Assembly (NCBI GenBank): GCA_963784575.1
Contig: CAWARU010000001.1
Location: 1,054,001-1,118,000 of the forward strand
Length of the DNA: 64,000 nucleotides
Direction of reading: 5' to 3'
Origin: CAWARU01 sp963784575
GTDB taxonomy: Bacteria; Pseudomonadota; Gammaproteobacteria; UBA6186; Azoamicaceae
In this document: piece after piece, positions 55,777-64,000 of the stretch
Numbering within the stretch: position 1 is the stretch's first letter
Layout of the letters: each line of letters begins with the position of its first letter
Notes under the pieces: generated by a model
What the model was told of the DNA's origin: nothing
Databases searched by the model: none
The model's input: the letters and a program-made list of their open reading frames with translations, nothing else
Made by a program: the position numbers and the translations under genes

Positions 55777-56976
55777 ATGAGTGTTACTATTGATTCTGTT
55801 GCACACAGTGTAAAACAATCTCGAATTGTACTTATTCAAAAATTTTCAGATATTTATCGAAAAATTTGGAAACGTTTAGAACCATTAATTGAAAATCCTA
55901 AAAAACTCTATGATGAGATTGAGTTCTTAAAGAAGGAAATTGCAGGAGATAAAGACGCAATATTTGTGCTCAATAAACTACTAAATTATAAGAAATTATT
56001 TCCCATCTTAGATAAGGTAAATCGACATGATATATCTGGTGGTCCAAAACAAAGTGAATCTTTTGAGATAGAACATAAAGAATATGGCGATGATGTACGA
56101 GTAATCCTGCACAAGACGCCAATCATATTTTTTGATGGAAAAACTCCGATAAAAACCAGTGTTGAAATTATAATAAATTTAGATCAAGATAGTTTTTTCA
56201 AAAAATTAACAGAAGAGTATGGAACAGAACTATCAAATCTTGGCTTTCATTGTTTTATATGTCAAATTCTTAGAGATTTCATAAAAATCACTCAGCAGAC
56301 CAAGAAAATCATTCGTTCCTCTCAAGATATAAAAATATGTATTCATTACCTCCATCCAGCTAATACGCTTAGCAAACGGACATTTATGCCTGTAGATTGG
56401 TTAGCTATGGTAACCTCAAGATTTAATCTTGAAATAGCAAACTTTTTATTAAAAAATTATCGTTTCAGCGTAAATGAATATCTTCTATCTATGCGCGCTG
56501 CTATAAGAAATGACAATGTAAAGCTTTTATCAACTATATTAAAGAATCAAGTACCAGACATGACATGGGAAGAATACTTCCCTTTTATAATCCAAACACA
56601 GGGTGGGAGTGAAGATCTAACTTTATCACATTTCTTCACCAATCAAAATCGTAATCTAAAAGAATATCTTTTACAGCACCCTGCCAGTATCAGTGATTCA
56701 CCTTTATCTTACGCTTTGAGAAAAGGCAGTAATTCAAAAATAATACAAATACTTTTGGAACACGGAGCTCATCCTGTTCTTGAATGTCGAGACCATAAAA
56801 TTGACGTCTCTAAAGAGCTTGCAGAATTCCAAGCAACACAACGCGGTCAAAAAACTGCGTTTTTAATGGCCTTCAAAGCACGCTTAGGCCAAAATTCGGC
56901 TGCCTTTCATCAATTGGCGCAATCAGACATAGCTCATACTAAACCATTAACGCGTTCAATTTTTGAATACTTATAA
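55777..56976 (+). CDS. Ankyrin-like protein, 399 residues
   Basis: The ATG follows AGGGAG at good spacing. The N-terminal 200 residues are helical and unassigned (RIVLIQKFSDIYRKIWKRL). The C-terminal half has degenerate ankyrin-like pairs: LEIANFLLKNYRFSVNE, AIRNDNVKLLSTILKNQ, and PLSYALRKGSNSKIIQILLE with HGAHP. No signal peptide. Probable protein-binding solenoid; a type IV effector is possible by comparison with Legionella and Coxiella ankyrin proteins. Confidence 0.8.
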   Translation: MSVTIDSVAHSVKQSRIVLIQKFSDIYRKIWKRLEPLIENPKKLYDEIEFLKKEIAGDKDAIFVLNKLLNYKKLFPILDKVNRHDISGGPKQSESFEIEHKEYGDDVRVILHKTPIIFFDGKTPIKTSVEIIINLDQDSFFKKLTEEYGTELSNLGFHCFICQILRDFIKITQQTKKIIRSSQDIKICIHYLHPANTLSKRTFMPVDWLAMVTSRFNLEIANFLLKNYRFSVNEYLLSMRAAIRNDNVKLLSTILKNQVPDMTWEEYFPFIIQTQGGSEDLTLSHFFTNQNRNLKEYLLQHPASISDSPLSYALRKGSNSKIIQILLEHGAHPVLECRDHKIDVSKELAEFQATQRGQKTAFLMAFKARLGQNSAAFHQLAQSDIAHTKPLTRSIFEYL

Positions 56977-57075
56977 GGGTATCAGGGTAAAGGAAAGGGG
57001 TCGTAAGGAAAAGGGTTGGAGTACCACAATTAATATATTTAATAGAAATAAAATCAGATAAAGTGCAGTCATCAA

Positions 57076-59343
57076 TCATGGAAATTTTGGTTTGTCGCCG
57101 CTCTGAATCAATTTCGGTATATCTTTATTTGGAATCTCTTTAGTAGCAGTTTTGCTTGCATACTGAAGTGTCATAGATAATGTACTCTTGTTGACCGATC
57201 TTTGTGAAAGTAAAAATTCAGTTACTTTAGGGTCTGCTTGTCTTGATCTAGAAAGCGGTGAGAAACCTTCATTATCTTCTATATTTGGATCGGCGCCATT
57301 TTCAAGCAATATCTTGAGACAGGGGATATTGGCTGAGCTTCCTATCATTTTCATAAAAACAGTTTTACCATTGGGATCTCGAAAATTAATATCAGCGCCA
57401 AGTGCTACTAAGAGCGGAACAAGTTCTTTGCGACCATGTGCGACAGCTACCATTATTGGAGAATTCGACATCTCATCAAGCCCGTTTTTATCGACTGCAT
57501 CCTCCGCCATTAGGGTTTTTATCATTGTAATGTTTGATTTTAAAATCGCGCGCCCCAGTGGCGTAAAACCGCCTTTATCTGTGAGGGAAGTATCTGCTCC
57601 CAATTTGATAAGGGTGCGAACTGTTTCAGGGTGACCGTTAATAACGGCCTGTTTGATCAGAGTATTTCCATTACCATCTTTTACATCAATTTTTTTCATG
57701 AATGCTTCATCTGTCAGTAATGCTTCTAATACTTCGTGCATTCCTTGAATAGCAGCTGTAAATAGAATTGAATTTTGATTTTTCCCAGTTGTTTTCAAAG
57801 TTGCATGAATGTTTTGCCCATTTTCTAGTAAAAAAGAAGACCAATCTTCGGATCCATAACGAATTGCGGCAGATTTTACCTCAAGCATCAACCAAACACC
57901 CCGAGATTCTAATTTTTCATTCATAAATTTCCTTTCGGATTTCGAAAGAGCAGTTAGTATATTTCGGACTCTATTTAATTCAGACAAGATTTTAGGCCTG
58001 CGATTTTTGGAAATGGCTTTTTCCTGGCCATGATGTGCAAATATATATTCGGTTAGAAGGTCTAGTATTAGTTTTCTCTGTCTTTCTTCACCAGTTTTAA
58101 GTGAATTTAGTTTTTCAATGAGGTTATTGATTTCCTGGTCCCTCATAAATGTCGTAAACTTTTTGTACTCTTTGACAGAATATTCTATAGCTTCTTTCTC
58201 TATTTCTGATGTGCTTTTGGATTTATCTTGTTGTAATTCTTCGAGTTTCAACAAATACAGTATACCTTTAATTGAAGATTTTGCATTCACAAAACTGCAA
58301 GTTCCATGCGCTTGCTCTTTGGATGGAATTTTTGCTTTTAATCTATCTGATGTCGCATACTTCATGATGAGAGGCATCATGTCTTCCATACTTCTCGTGC
58401 CCGGTGGTCGCAAACTTTCAAAATATTTTGGTTCTAGTTTCTCCAAATCCTCTTTTGAGAGTTCATAAATAGAGGTATCGTAACCTTGCCCTTCTTTGCC
58501 GCCTCTGCCTCGATTCGAAAGTATCATCTTATTTTTATAAAATACAACAGTGACATCATGATTTTGCCACCCTGTGGGAAGAACAGTAACCTCTTGATCG
58601 TCCTGAAAACTCCCAAATAATGATTTGGCCGTTTCACTACCATCGTATTCAAGAAATCGTGCTTCTTTTTTAAATGCTTTTTTTACAATATTGAAGTGTT
58701 TTTGAAGGGGAGACTCAACTGGAATTGTCTTTGAATAGGTATCTACAATATCATTTAATATTTTAATTGAATCGAGACTGAATGCACCTTCAGTTGGAAT
58801 GAGACTGATAGAACCATCCGGTAAGGAGAGAGGAATCTTCCCACTTAATCCCAAAACATGACCCGTTCTCAAGATTGAATGAATATTATTTAAAGCTTCT
58901 TCTTCATCTGCCTTCTTCTCTTCTTCCTTTGATTCTCGTCCTTTTTTAGATATGGGAGTTTTAGAGATAGGTGACAAAAGTTGTACAATTTTAGCTTGAC
59001 CATATTCTTTAGCCATGGCCAATGGAGTTTCACCTGTAGAATTAATTTGATTTGGATTGGCGCCTTTTGCTAGAAGTTTCTGAACAAAATTAAGATTACC
59101 TGTATAAATTGCCCAAAATAGAGCCGTATTTCCTCTAGAATCTTTCAAATCAATTTGTAAATCAGGCTGGGATAGCAATAATTCGAAAATTTCAGGTGTT
59201 GCATAGACAGCCGCCGCGTGTATAATACCGATTCCATCCTCTCCTTTGAAATTGATATTGATGGGAGGATTCTTTTTTTTTAATAAATCCTGGATTTTTT
59301 TAATATCGCCTTTTTGTAGGGCCTCTATTATTTCTTGGCTCAT
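57076..59343 (-). CDS. Ankyrin-repeat protein with central GW/GTCS domain
   Basis: 755 residues from the ATG at 59343, where the first ankyrin helix begins (MSQEIIEALQKGDIKKIQDL); an upstream TTG at 59400 would add 19 residues. Three to four ankyrin repeats occupy residues 1-130 (RGNTALFWAIYTGNLNFVQ, GANPNQINSTGETPLAMA) and five or six occupy about 495-710 (GNTLIKQAVINGHPETVRTL, GGFTPLGRAI, GADPNIEDNEGFSPL). Between them lies a domain shared with the giant gene: VLPTGWQNHDVTVVFYKN near 253, NRGRGGKEG, and QAHGTCSF near 345. Likely an effector that binds a host protein through its repeats; the central domain may be enzymatic. Confidence 0.9.
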   Translation of the reverse strand: MSQEIIEALQKGDIKKIQDLLKKKNPPININFKGEDGIGIIHAAAVYATPEIFELLLSQPDLQIDLKDSRGNTALFWAIYTGNLNFVQKLLAKGANPNQINSTGETPLAMAKEYGQAKIVQLLSPISKTPISKKGRESKEEEKKADEEEALNNIHSILRTGHVLGLSGKIPLSLPDGSISLIPTEGAFSLDSIKILNDIVDTYSKTIPVESPLQKHFNIVKKAFKKEARFLEYDGSETAKSLFGSFQDDQEVTVLPTGWQNHDVTVVFYKNKMILSNRGRGGKEGQGYDTSIYELSKEDLEKLEPKYFESLRPPGTRSMEDMMPLIMKYATSDRLKAKIPSKEQAHGTCSFVNAKSSIKGILYLLKLEELQQDKSKSTSEIEKEAIEYSVKEYKKFTTFMRDQEINNLIEKLNSLKTGEERQRKLILDLLTEYIFAHHGQEKAISKNRRPKILSELNRVRNILTALSKSERKFMNEKLESRGVWLMLEVKSAAIRYGSEDWSSFLLENGQNIHATLKTTGKNQNSILFTAAIQGMHEVLEALLTDEAFMKKIDVKDGNGNTLIKQAVINGHPETVRTLIKLGADTSLTDKGGFTPLGRAILKSNITMIKTLMAEDAVDKNGLDEMSNSPIMVAVAHGRKELVPLLVALGADINFRDPNGKTVFMKMIGSSANIPCLKILLENGADPNIEDNEGFSPLSRSRQADPKVTEFLLSQRSVNKSTLSMTLQYASKTATKEIPNKDIPKLIQSGDKPKFP

Positions 59344-59541
59344 ACAAATAGTTATCGGCTGATATTGCAAATAGGTTAACAACCAAAGGGTGTACAGCAA
59401 CTGTCAGTGGTACATTCGGAGGCCCTTTAATATTGACAAACAGTATTATTTTGTAATATAACCAATTACTAGATGGGATTTGACTATGTTCATGACATGT
59501 TAAATTATGTTTATTAATTAACTAATACTGGGAGCTATTTT

Positions 59542-60162
59542 ATGAGTCCATCAGATCTTGCAAGTTATTGCATGCAAATATGGTTAAAAAAACACCCCAA
59601 CGCTACACCTGAACAAATAGAAAGAGAAAAGTACCAAGCATTATCCTTCCTTGGTGTTGGATGCAGAGCTGATAAATTCATGAGATGGACATTTCCTTTT
59701 GATTCGTATGACTATTGTTTGAAGAGAGATCAAAAGAACCGAGCAATTGAAAAAACGCTGGCTGAAATAGATTTCTCTTCCTTAGACAAAATACTTCATT
59801 CTTTAAAAGCAATGAAGAAGGATGAAGTTGCTCTTCAAGAAACATTGAATATTTTGCAAGGTGAAGGCAGCATTGAAGAACGTGTCGAAAAAGTGTTAAA
59901 AATGTTGGAAGCAGGAACAAAATTCTATAAACCTATATATGCAAGTGATGCACTTAAAGAAATATCTGCACCTGCTACAAGTAGTCGCTCTCTAGAAATA
60001 TATGCTTCTGCAAAAGTGGGACAATCTCTTCGTCAACAAAAAGAAGACTTAACTTGGATAAAAAAATGGCATGATCAAGAATGTGCCAAAGCAAGAAAAC
60101 CTAGCCAAGAGCTAAGCTCGGAGCGAACAGAAACAGCATCTGAACGTCCACAAAAGAGCTAA
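59542..60162 (+). CDS. Small unknown protein, 206 residues
   Basis: GGGAG lies 8 bases before the ATG. Helical and charged, with FMRWTFPFDSYDYCLKRDQK near 50 and a Ser/Glu/Arg-rich tail (SSERTETASERPQKS) of a kind often seen at the C-terminus of Dot/Icm substrates. No family recognised and no membrane segment. Separated by 316 bp from the next gene, which is co-directional. Confidence 0.75.
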   Translation: MSPSDLASYCMQIWLKKHPNATPEQIEREKYQALSFLGVGCRADKFMRWTFPFDSYDYCLKRDQKNRAIEKTLAEIDFSSLDKILHSLKAMKKDEVALQETLNILQGEGSIEERVEKVLKMLEAGTKFYKPIYASDALKEISAPATSSRSLEIYASAKVGQSLRQQKEDLTWIKKWHDQECAKARKPSQELSSERTETASERPQKS

Positions 60163-60478
60163 ACTGTAATTGGAGGGGAGGTTATTCTTTGAAAACCTCC
60201 TCTAAAGATCTTGAAATCTTGAATTTTGCCTGCATAACATTAATCCCCCATTGTCTACCGAACCTAATACGAATGAAAAAAATATCTGCGGGGTTTGGGT
60301 GCCCATACACTTATTACATATTAATGAATATAAAGGCAAATATATAAGATATATAAGAAAGACAAATAAAAGAAACGCATAGCCACTGTATAGTCAATAA
60401 CCTACCATTGAACTTAAGTGAATAAATGAAATCTAAAATATAGCAATAGTTTAAATTAATGCAATTGATTAATTTTGG
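60163..60478. other. Intergenic with hairpin
   Basis: A hairpin at 60174-60203 (GGAGGTT pairing with AACCTCC, extendable to 10 pairs with one G-U, loop of 10) follows the 206-residue gene by 11 bases. The following bases are not T-rich, so it is a weak terminator candidate. The rest is AT-rich with a near-duplicate TATATAAGA around 60345; no gene seen. Confidence 0.5.
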
Positions 60479-63151
60479 ATGAACCTAATGTCTACCACAC
60501 CCAGTTGGAGAGACCCACAGTTAGAATTGTACTCAGAAATTGCTTCCGATGCCTATAAAAAAGCGCTTGCGGCGGCACAATTTGATTTGCTCATTAAACT
60601 TGCTCTCGCCTTTCAGGCAATGATTGATCGAAACCCTAATGACAAAGCTGCCAAAGAGATGCAGGATGAAATTTTTTCAATATTGGGAGAAGCATTTCCT
60701 GTCTTCAAGGAAAAGAATGAAACCGACGATGGATATGCCAAGAGGAAAGAAAAGGAACAATATGAAAGGAAAAAGGAATTTTTAAAGAATCTGATCAGCA
60801 CCGATGAAGATTGTATACTCTCTTATGAAAAGAAAAAGAATCAATTTGTCATTGCACAGCAACAGCTTTTGTCTGCCCCGCACGCAAGACGCGCCGCGGC
60901 TGACATCAACGTAAGCCTAGATACTGACAAAAAAAACTATTCAGAGGAGAAAACTCTCCAAGAAAGATTGATTCATCTCAAAGATGAGGCTCTAAAAATC
61001 AAAGATAAGACAAAAAGAAATGAATTTTACAACCAAGCCAGAAAACAATTTAAGGAAGATGATATTAGACGAGCAAAGCTTAAGGAGATTGACAAAGAAA
61101 TTGAGGATTTAAAAAAGAAACACGCGCCAGATGAGTTAGTAAACCTCGTGATCCAATGGAGAGATTCCTTTAGCAGTGAAAAATTTAAGGAAAAATTTAC
61201 TTTTCCGAAGGATATGCCCCCCGAGCAACAAGCAAGATTCATGGAAATTTTTGCGAAGATAGCCAAAGCTTCGCAGGCAGCGGAAGCAAACTCGAGGATT
61301 GATATGATCTTAGATGAGCTCTTAAAAGGCAAGTCTGTCACAGATGAGGGTCAAATAATACATATGCACCAGGTATCAGTCGATGAGAATTTACGTAAAA
61401 TAGAAAGTCATATGAAAGAACTGCAAAATAAAGAAAAAATCGCAGAATGCCAGGCAAAATATGCAAAACTAAAAAATCTTTTCATAAAAGAACTCTACCA
61501 GCCTGCTTTTGCCGACAAAGGCGCAATAGCAAGGCAATATGATATCCATACCATCGCGTTCTTAATTCAAACTTTCAGAACCCTAGACACCATGGATAGC
61601 TTGGTGAAGAAAGGAAGCATGCTTGATCTCGTAGGACACGTGCTTGATGAACAAGGTACCCATAGTAAAGCCCAAACGGGTTTAACAAAAATATTGCAGT
61701 CAAGGATTGAAGGCAAGGCTGCTGCTTATGTAAAGAAAACCATAAATCCTGAGCTTTCCTACCTAGATGATGTGTGTAGGGCTATTGGAACTTCCAGCCA
61801 CCAAACAACAATGGTTTTAGAAAGAACTGCCCTCAAAACCAGAATGGTTGAAAAGGAAGAAAAGATGAGCGTGGAGGAAAAAAAACGTGAAGAAGAGTTG
61901 GCACGCAAAAAGTTAGCAAGGAAAAAACAAATTCAAGATTGGGAAGCCATGCATCAAGCAGAAATTGAACAACTTGACAGAGAGGATAAGCAAGGTAGGG
62001 AACGCTGGGAACGGGAAAAGGAACTGAGAAAAATGCCTTTGCATTGGCGCGCACTAGGAAGGACGAGTGATTTTGTGAGCGGCACGGCAAGTTCCCTTGG
62101 TGGCATGACCAAATCAGTTTTTGGTGCCTTATATGAAGGCAGTAGCTATGCAATGTCCAAAACACTAAGCTTCGGACAAGCTGCATTATCAAGAGGGTAT
62201 GGGGCTGCTGCATGGGCCAGCACCAAATTATACTCAAATGCAGGCAAGCTCTATAAAACCATGTTTGGTGCTTTCGAATATATAGCTGGCACAGTTAACT
62301 TCTCAGTTGATTTTGCAAATGCTCTGAGCAGCGGAAACGACATGTACGTCCATGAGACTGTTATCAATCTGAAATTAAAGCTTGCCGACTACACAACAAA
62401 AATTTTCAAGGAGACACTGCGTAATCTGAATTCCTTAAATGATGGTGATTTGATTAAATCTCCTCACTTGAAGGAGAAGATGGAGGCCATGAATAAACTA
62501 TCGAGGGAATTGGATAGGATTCTCGGCGATAATTTCAACCCCAGTGATCCAAAATTCAATGAAAAATTCGAGGCTTACCAAGCACTTATTAAAGACATGC
62601 GGGAACTATTGATAAGCATGGGCAGTCATAACCCACCGTTTGATCCTGAAGAAAACACCCATGTGATCAGTCTTATCACATTGATGCATGGTGCGATGGC
62701 CGAAATAAAATCATTGAACTTTAGCGTGTTTCTTTTCGAGAAGGGGTATGAAAAATTTGGCAATAATATGACTGAATACAAGACCTTGCAAGAAGAGGCT
62801 GAGATTGCAACAGGAGGCGAACCCGAGATGCATTTATTCCATAAAGCCATGGAAGCATTCGGCTCAGTCACAGCTGCAGAAAAATTCTTTAGTAAGATTG
62901 ATAAAGATGTTGCAAATCAAATGCAGGCCTTGAATTTATTTGGGGAAAAATTGGAGTCTAGCCTGAAAACACCTCTGAGAGTTACTGATCCAAAGGATAA
63001 GGAGGGGACAAAAACAGTATTACCTGGCTATAAACAACAAGCTGAACATAAACTTGAAATGGAAAAAGCCAGTGCAAGAACAACCTTAGTTGAAAGCGCA
63101 AAAGAGTCCCCAACCCAGCACAAACCGAGCGCAAGCGATTCGAGACACTAG
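60479..63151 (+). CDS. Large coiled-coil protein with hydrophobic/Gly-rich middle
   Basis: 890 residues; a second ATG at 60488 is an alternative start, and neither has a strong ribosome binding site. Residues 1-350 are charged helices (EKEQYERKKEFLKN, LKEIDKEIEDLKKKH). A dense coiled coil near 465-525 (REEELARKKLARKKQ, EREKELRK) precedes a Gly/Ala/Ser/Tyr-rich segment near 535-620 (GTASSLGGMTKSVFGALYEG, GQAALSRGYGAAAWAS) that could associate with membrane. The C-terminal 250 residues are helical. No signal peptide and no recognised family. Compositionally similar to the edge gene at 1-3925. An IS481-type element abuts its stop codon, so the natural C-terminus may have been altered. Confidence 0.8.
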   Translation: MNLMSTTPSWRDPQLELYSEIASDAYKKALAAAQFDLLIKLALAFQAMIDRNPNDKAAKEMQDEIFSILGEAFPVFKEKNETDDGYAKRKEKEQYERKKEFLKNLISTDEDCILSYEKKKNQFVIAQQQLLSAPHARRAAADINVSLDTDKKNYSEEKTLQERLIHLKDEALKIKDKTKRNEFYNQARKQFKEDDIRRAKLKEIDKEIEDLKKKHAPDELVNLVIQWRDSFSSEKFKEKFTFPKDMPPEQQARFMEIFAKIAKASQAAEANSRIDMILDELLKGKSVTDEGQIIHMHQVSVDENLRKIESHMKELQNKEKIAECQAKYAKLKNLFIKELYQPAFADKGAIARQYDIHTIAFLIQTFRTLDTMDSLVKKGSMLDLVGHVLDEQGTHSKAQTGLTKILQSRIEGKAAAYVKKTINPELSYLDDVCRAIGTSSHQTTMVLERTALKTRMVEKEEKMSVEEKKREEELARKKLARKKQIQDWEAMHQAEIEQLDREDKQGRERWEREKELRKMPLHWRALGRTSDFVSGTASSLGGMTKSVFGALYEGSSYAMSKTLSFGQAALSRGYGAAAWASTKLYSNAGKLYKTMFGAFEYIAGTVNFSVDFANALSSGNDMYVHETVINLKLKLADYTTKIFKETLRNLNSLNDGDLIKSPHLKEKMEAMNKLSRELDRILGDNFNPSDPKFNEKFEAYQALIKDMRELLISMGSHNPPFDPEENTHVISLITLMHGAMAEIKSLNFSVFLFEKGYEKFGNNMTEYKTLQEEAEIATGGEPEMHLFHKAMEAFGSVTAAEKFFSKIDKDVANQMQALNLFGEKLESSLKTPLRVTDPKDKEGTKTVLPGYKQQAEHKLEMEKASARTTLVESAKESPTQHKPSASDSRH

Positions 63152-63154
63152 AGG

Positions 63155-64000
63155 TGTAAAAATCAGCATTTGATCTGACACTCGTTACTTTATCAGGCAG
63201 CTTTGTCCAAATAGGTCGAACTGTCTGATATCTCTTCTATGCTACCATAATTTTTTTCCTGCGCAATACTCTTTGTCTCCAAAAATGTTTGCATAGGGGT
63301 ATTACCATAGCAATATTTTCCAGAGTGAGGACGCAAGTTATTATAATCATGGAGCCACTTATCAAGATCTTCTTGAATTGCTTCAATAGACTGATAAATT
63401 CGTTTCCTAAAGCTCACGTTATAGAATTCCTCTTTAATAGTTCTATTTAGCCGTTCGCAAATCCCATTCGTTTGAGGATGTCGTGCTCTCGTTTTAGAAT
63501 GATCAATGTTTTCTACAGCCAAATATAATTGATAGGCGTGATGTTCAACCTTGCCGCAATATTCAGTCCCTCTGTCCGTCAAAACCCTTAACAGTGGAAT
63601 TTCTTGCTGCTCAAACCAGGGAATAACTTTATCATTCAGCATATCTGCTGCTGTGATTGCAGTTTTCTCAGTATATACTTTAGCAAAGGCTACTCTCGAG
63701 TAGGTATCAATAAAGGTCTGTTGATAAATCCTACCAATTCCTTTTATTGTGCCTACATAATAAGTGTCTTGAGCTCCTAAGTAACCAGGATGTTCACTTT
63801 CGATTTCACCATGGGCTTCTTTCTCAGCTTTAGCTTTTTCTAAGGCTAGCAGTTGAGATTCTGTTAGAATGATCCCTTCATTAGCTACTTTAGATTCCAG
63901 AGCTTTTAGACGCTTCTTTAGAGTTTCAAGATTGTTTCTTACCCAAATTAGCCTTATTCCACTTGCTGAAATGTTTATGCCTTTTTTGGTCAACTCATTG
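63155..64000 (-). mobile_element. IS481-family insertion sequence, partial at window edge
   Basis: The transposase end lies at 63193. A TGTAAAAATCAGCATTTGAT-type sequence starting at 63155, which begins TGT as IS481 ends do, is the likely terminal repeat; the other end is outside the window so the boundary cannot be confirmed. Confidence 0.7.
63193..64000 (-). CDS. IS481-family DDE (rve) transposase, N-terminus beyond window edge
   Basis: At least 269 residues; the frame is still open at base 64000, upstream of the TTG at 63993. The visible part includes a helical linker (LETLKKRLKALESKVANEG) and the integrase-core domain: first Asp in FIDTYSRVAFAKVY, second in RVLTDRGTEYCG and Glu in NGICERLNRTIKEEFY, followed by WLHDYNNLRPHSG and YGNTPMQTFLE. 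These match IS481-type transposases widespread in intracellular bacteria. The catalytic core is intact. Confidence 0.93.
   Translation of the reverse strand, partial: NELTKKGINISASGIRLIWVRNNLETLKKRLKALESKVANEGIILTESQLLALEKAKAEKEAHGEIESEHPGYLGAQDTYYVGTIKGIGRIYQQTFIDTYSRVAFAKVYTEKTAITAADMLNDKVIPWFEQQEIPLLRVLTDRGTEYCGKVEHHAYQLYLAVENIDHSKTRARHPQTNGICERLNRTIKEEFYNVSFRKRIYQSIEAIQEDLDKWLHDYNNLRPHSGKYCYGNTPMQTFLETKSIAQEKNYGSIEEISDSSTYLDKAA

Overview
The window comes from an AT-rich, host-associated bacterium. An enterobacterial-type biotin locus (bioA divergent from bioB-F-H-C-D, with a BirA-like operator between them) points to a gammaproteobacterium. The density of eukaryotic-like proteins (SH2-like plus U-box, F-box-like, ankyrin, Sel1, DUF3638-like, long coiled coils) suggests an intracellular lineage of the Legionellales/Coxiellaceae/Berkiella kind. 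The taxon is an inference. No rRNA, tRNA or CRISPR was seen.

Layout. 1-3925: a very large coiled-coil gene on the minus strand, open over all 1308 codons visible and running off the left edge. 4246-5454: a secreted Vgb-like beta-propeller. 5562-12784: complete biotin synthesis from malonyl-ACP (BioC, BioH, BioF, BioA, BioD, BioB) plus the ligase/repressor BirA. 12860-13875: remnants of two dead genes (DUF4143 ATPase and a D-Ala-D-Ala-ligase-like gene). 14099-22520: putative effectors, namely a SecA-like motor with a possible ankyrin tail, an SH2-like/U-box protein and two unknowns. 22743-24309: a HipBA toxin-antitoxin pair with three palindromic operators exactly 50 bp apart. 24509-26980: an autotransporter. 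27290-33043: a Sel1-repeat protein and two unknowns. 33135-33527: a YchJ-like protein. 33802-37356: an F-box-like/ankyrin-like gene split by an IS1634-family element flanked by 440-bp direct repeats. 37411-41802: an ankyrin-like protein and a FAD monooxygenase with a proline-rich tail. 41908-52908: an approximately 11-kb DUF3638-type gene, read here in four pieces because of two frameshifts and an in-frame TGA. 53152-55468: a VWA-like plus HAD phosphatase fusion with a frameshift at an A7 run. 55777-63151: ankyrin-like, ankyrin, small unknown and coiled-coil genes. 63155-64000: the end of an IS481-family element.

How it fits together. The biotin cluster looks complete and autoregulated. The rest resembles an effector-rich accessory region aimed at host ubiquitin and phosphotyrosine signalling, being eroded by insertion sequences, slippage in A/T runs and nonsense mutation. 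No secretion-system gene is in the window, so calling these proteins effectors rests on domain content only.
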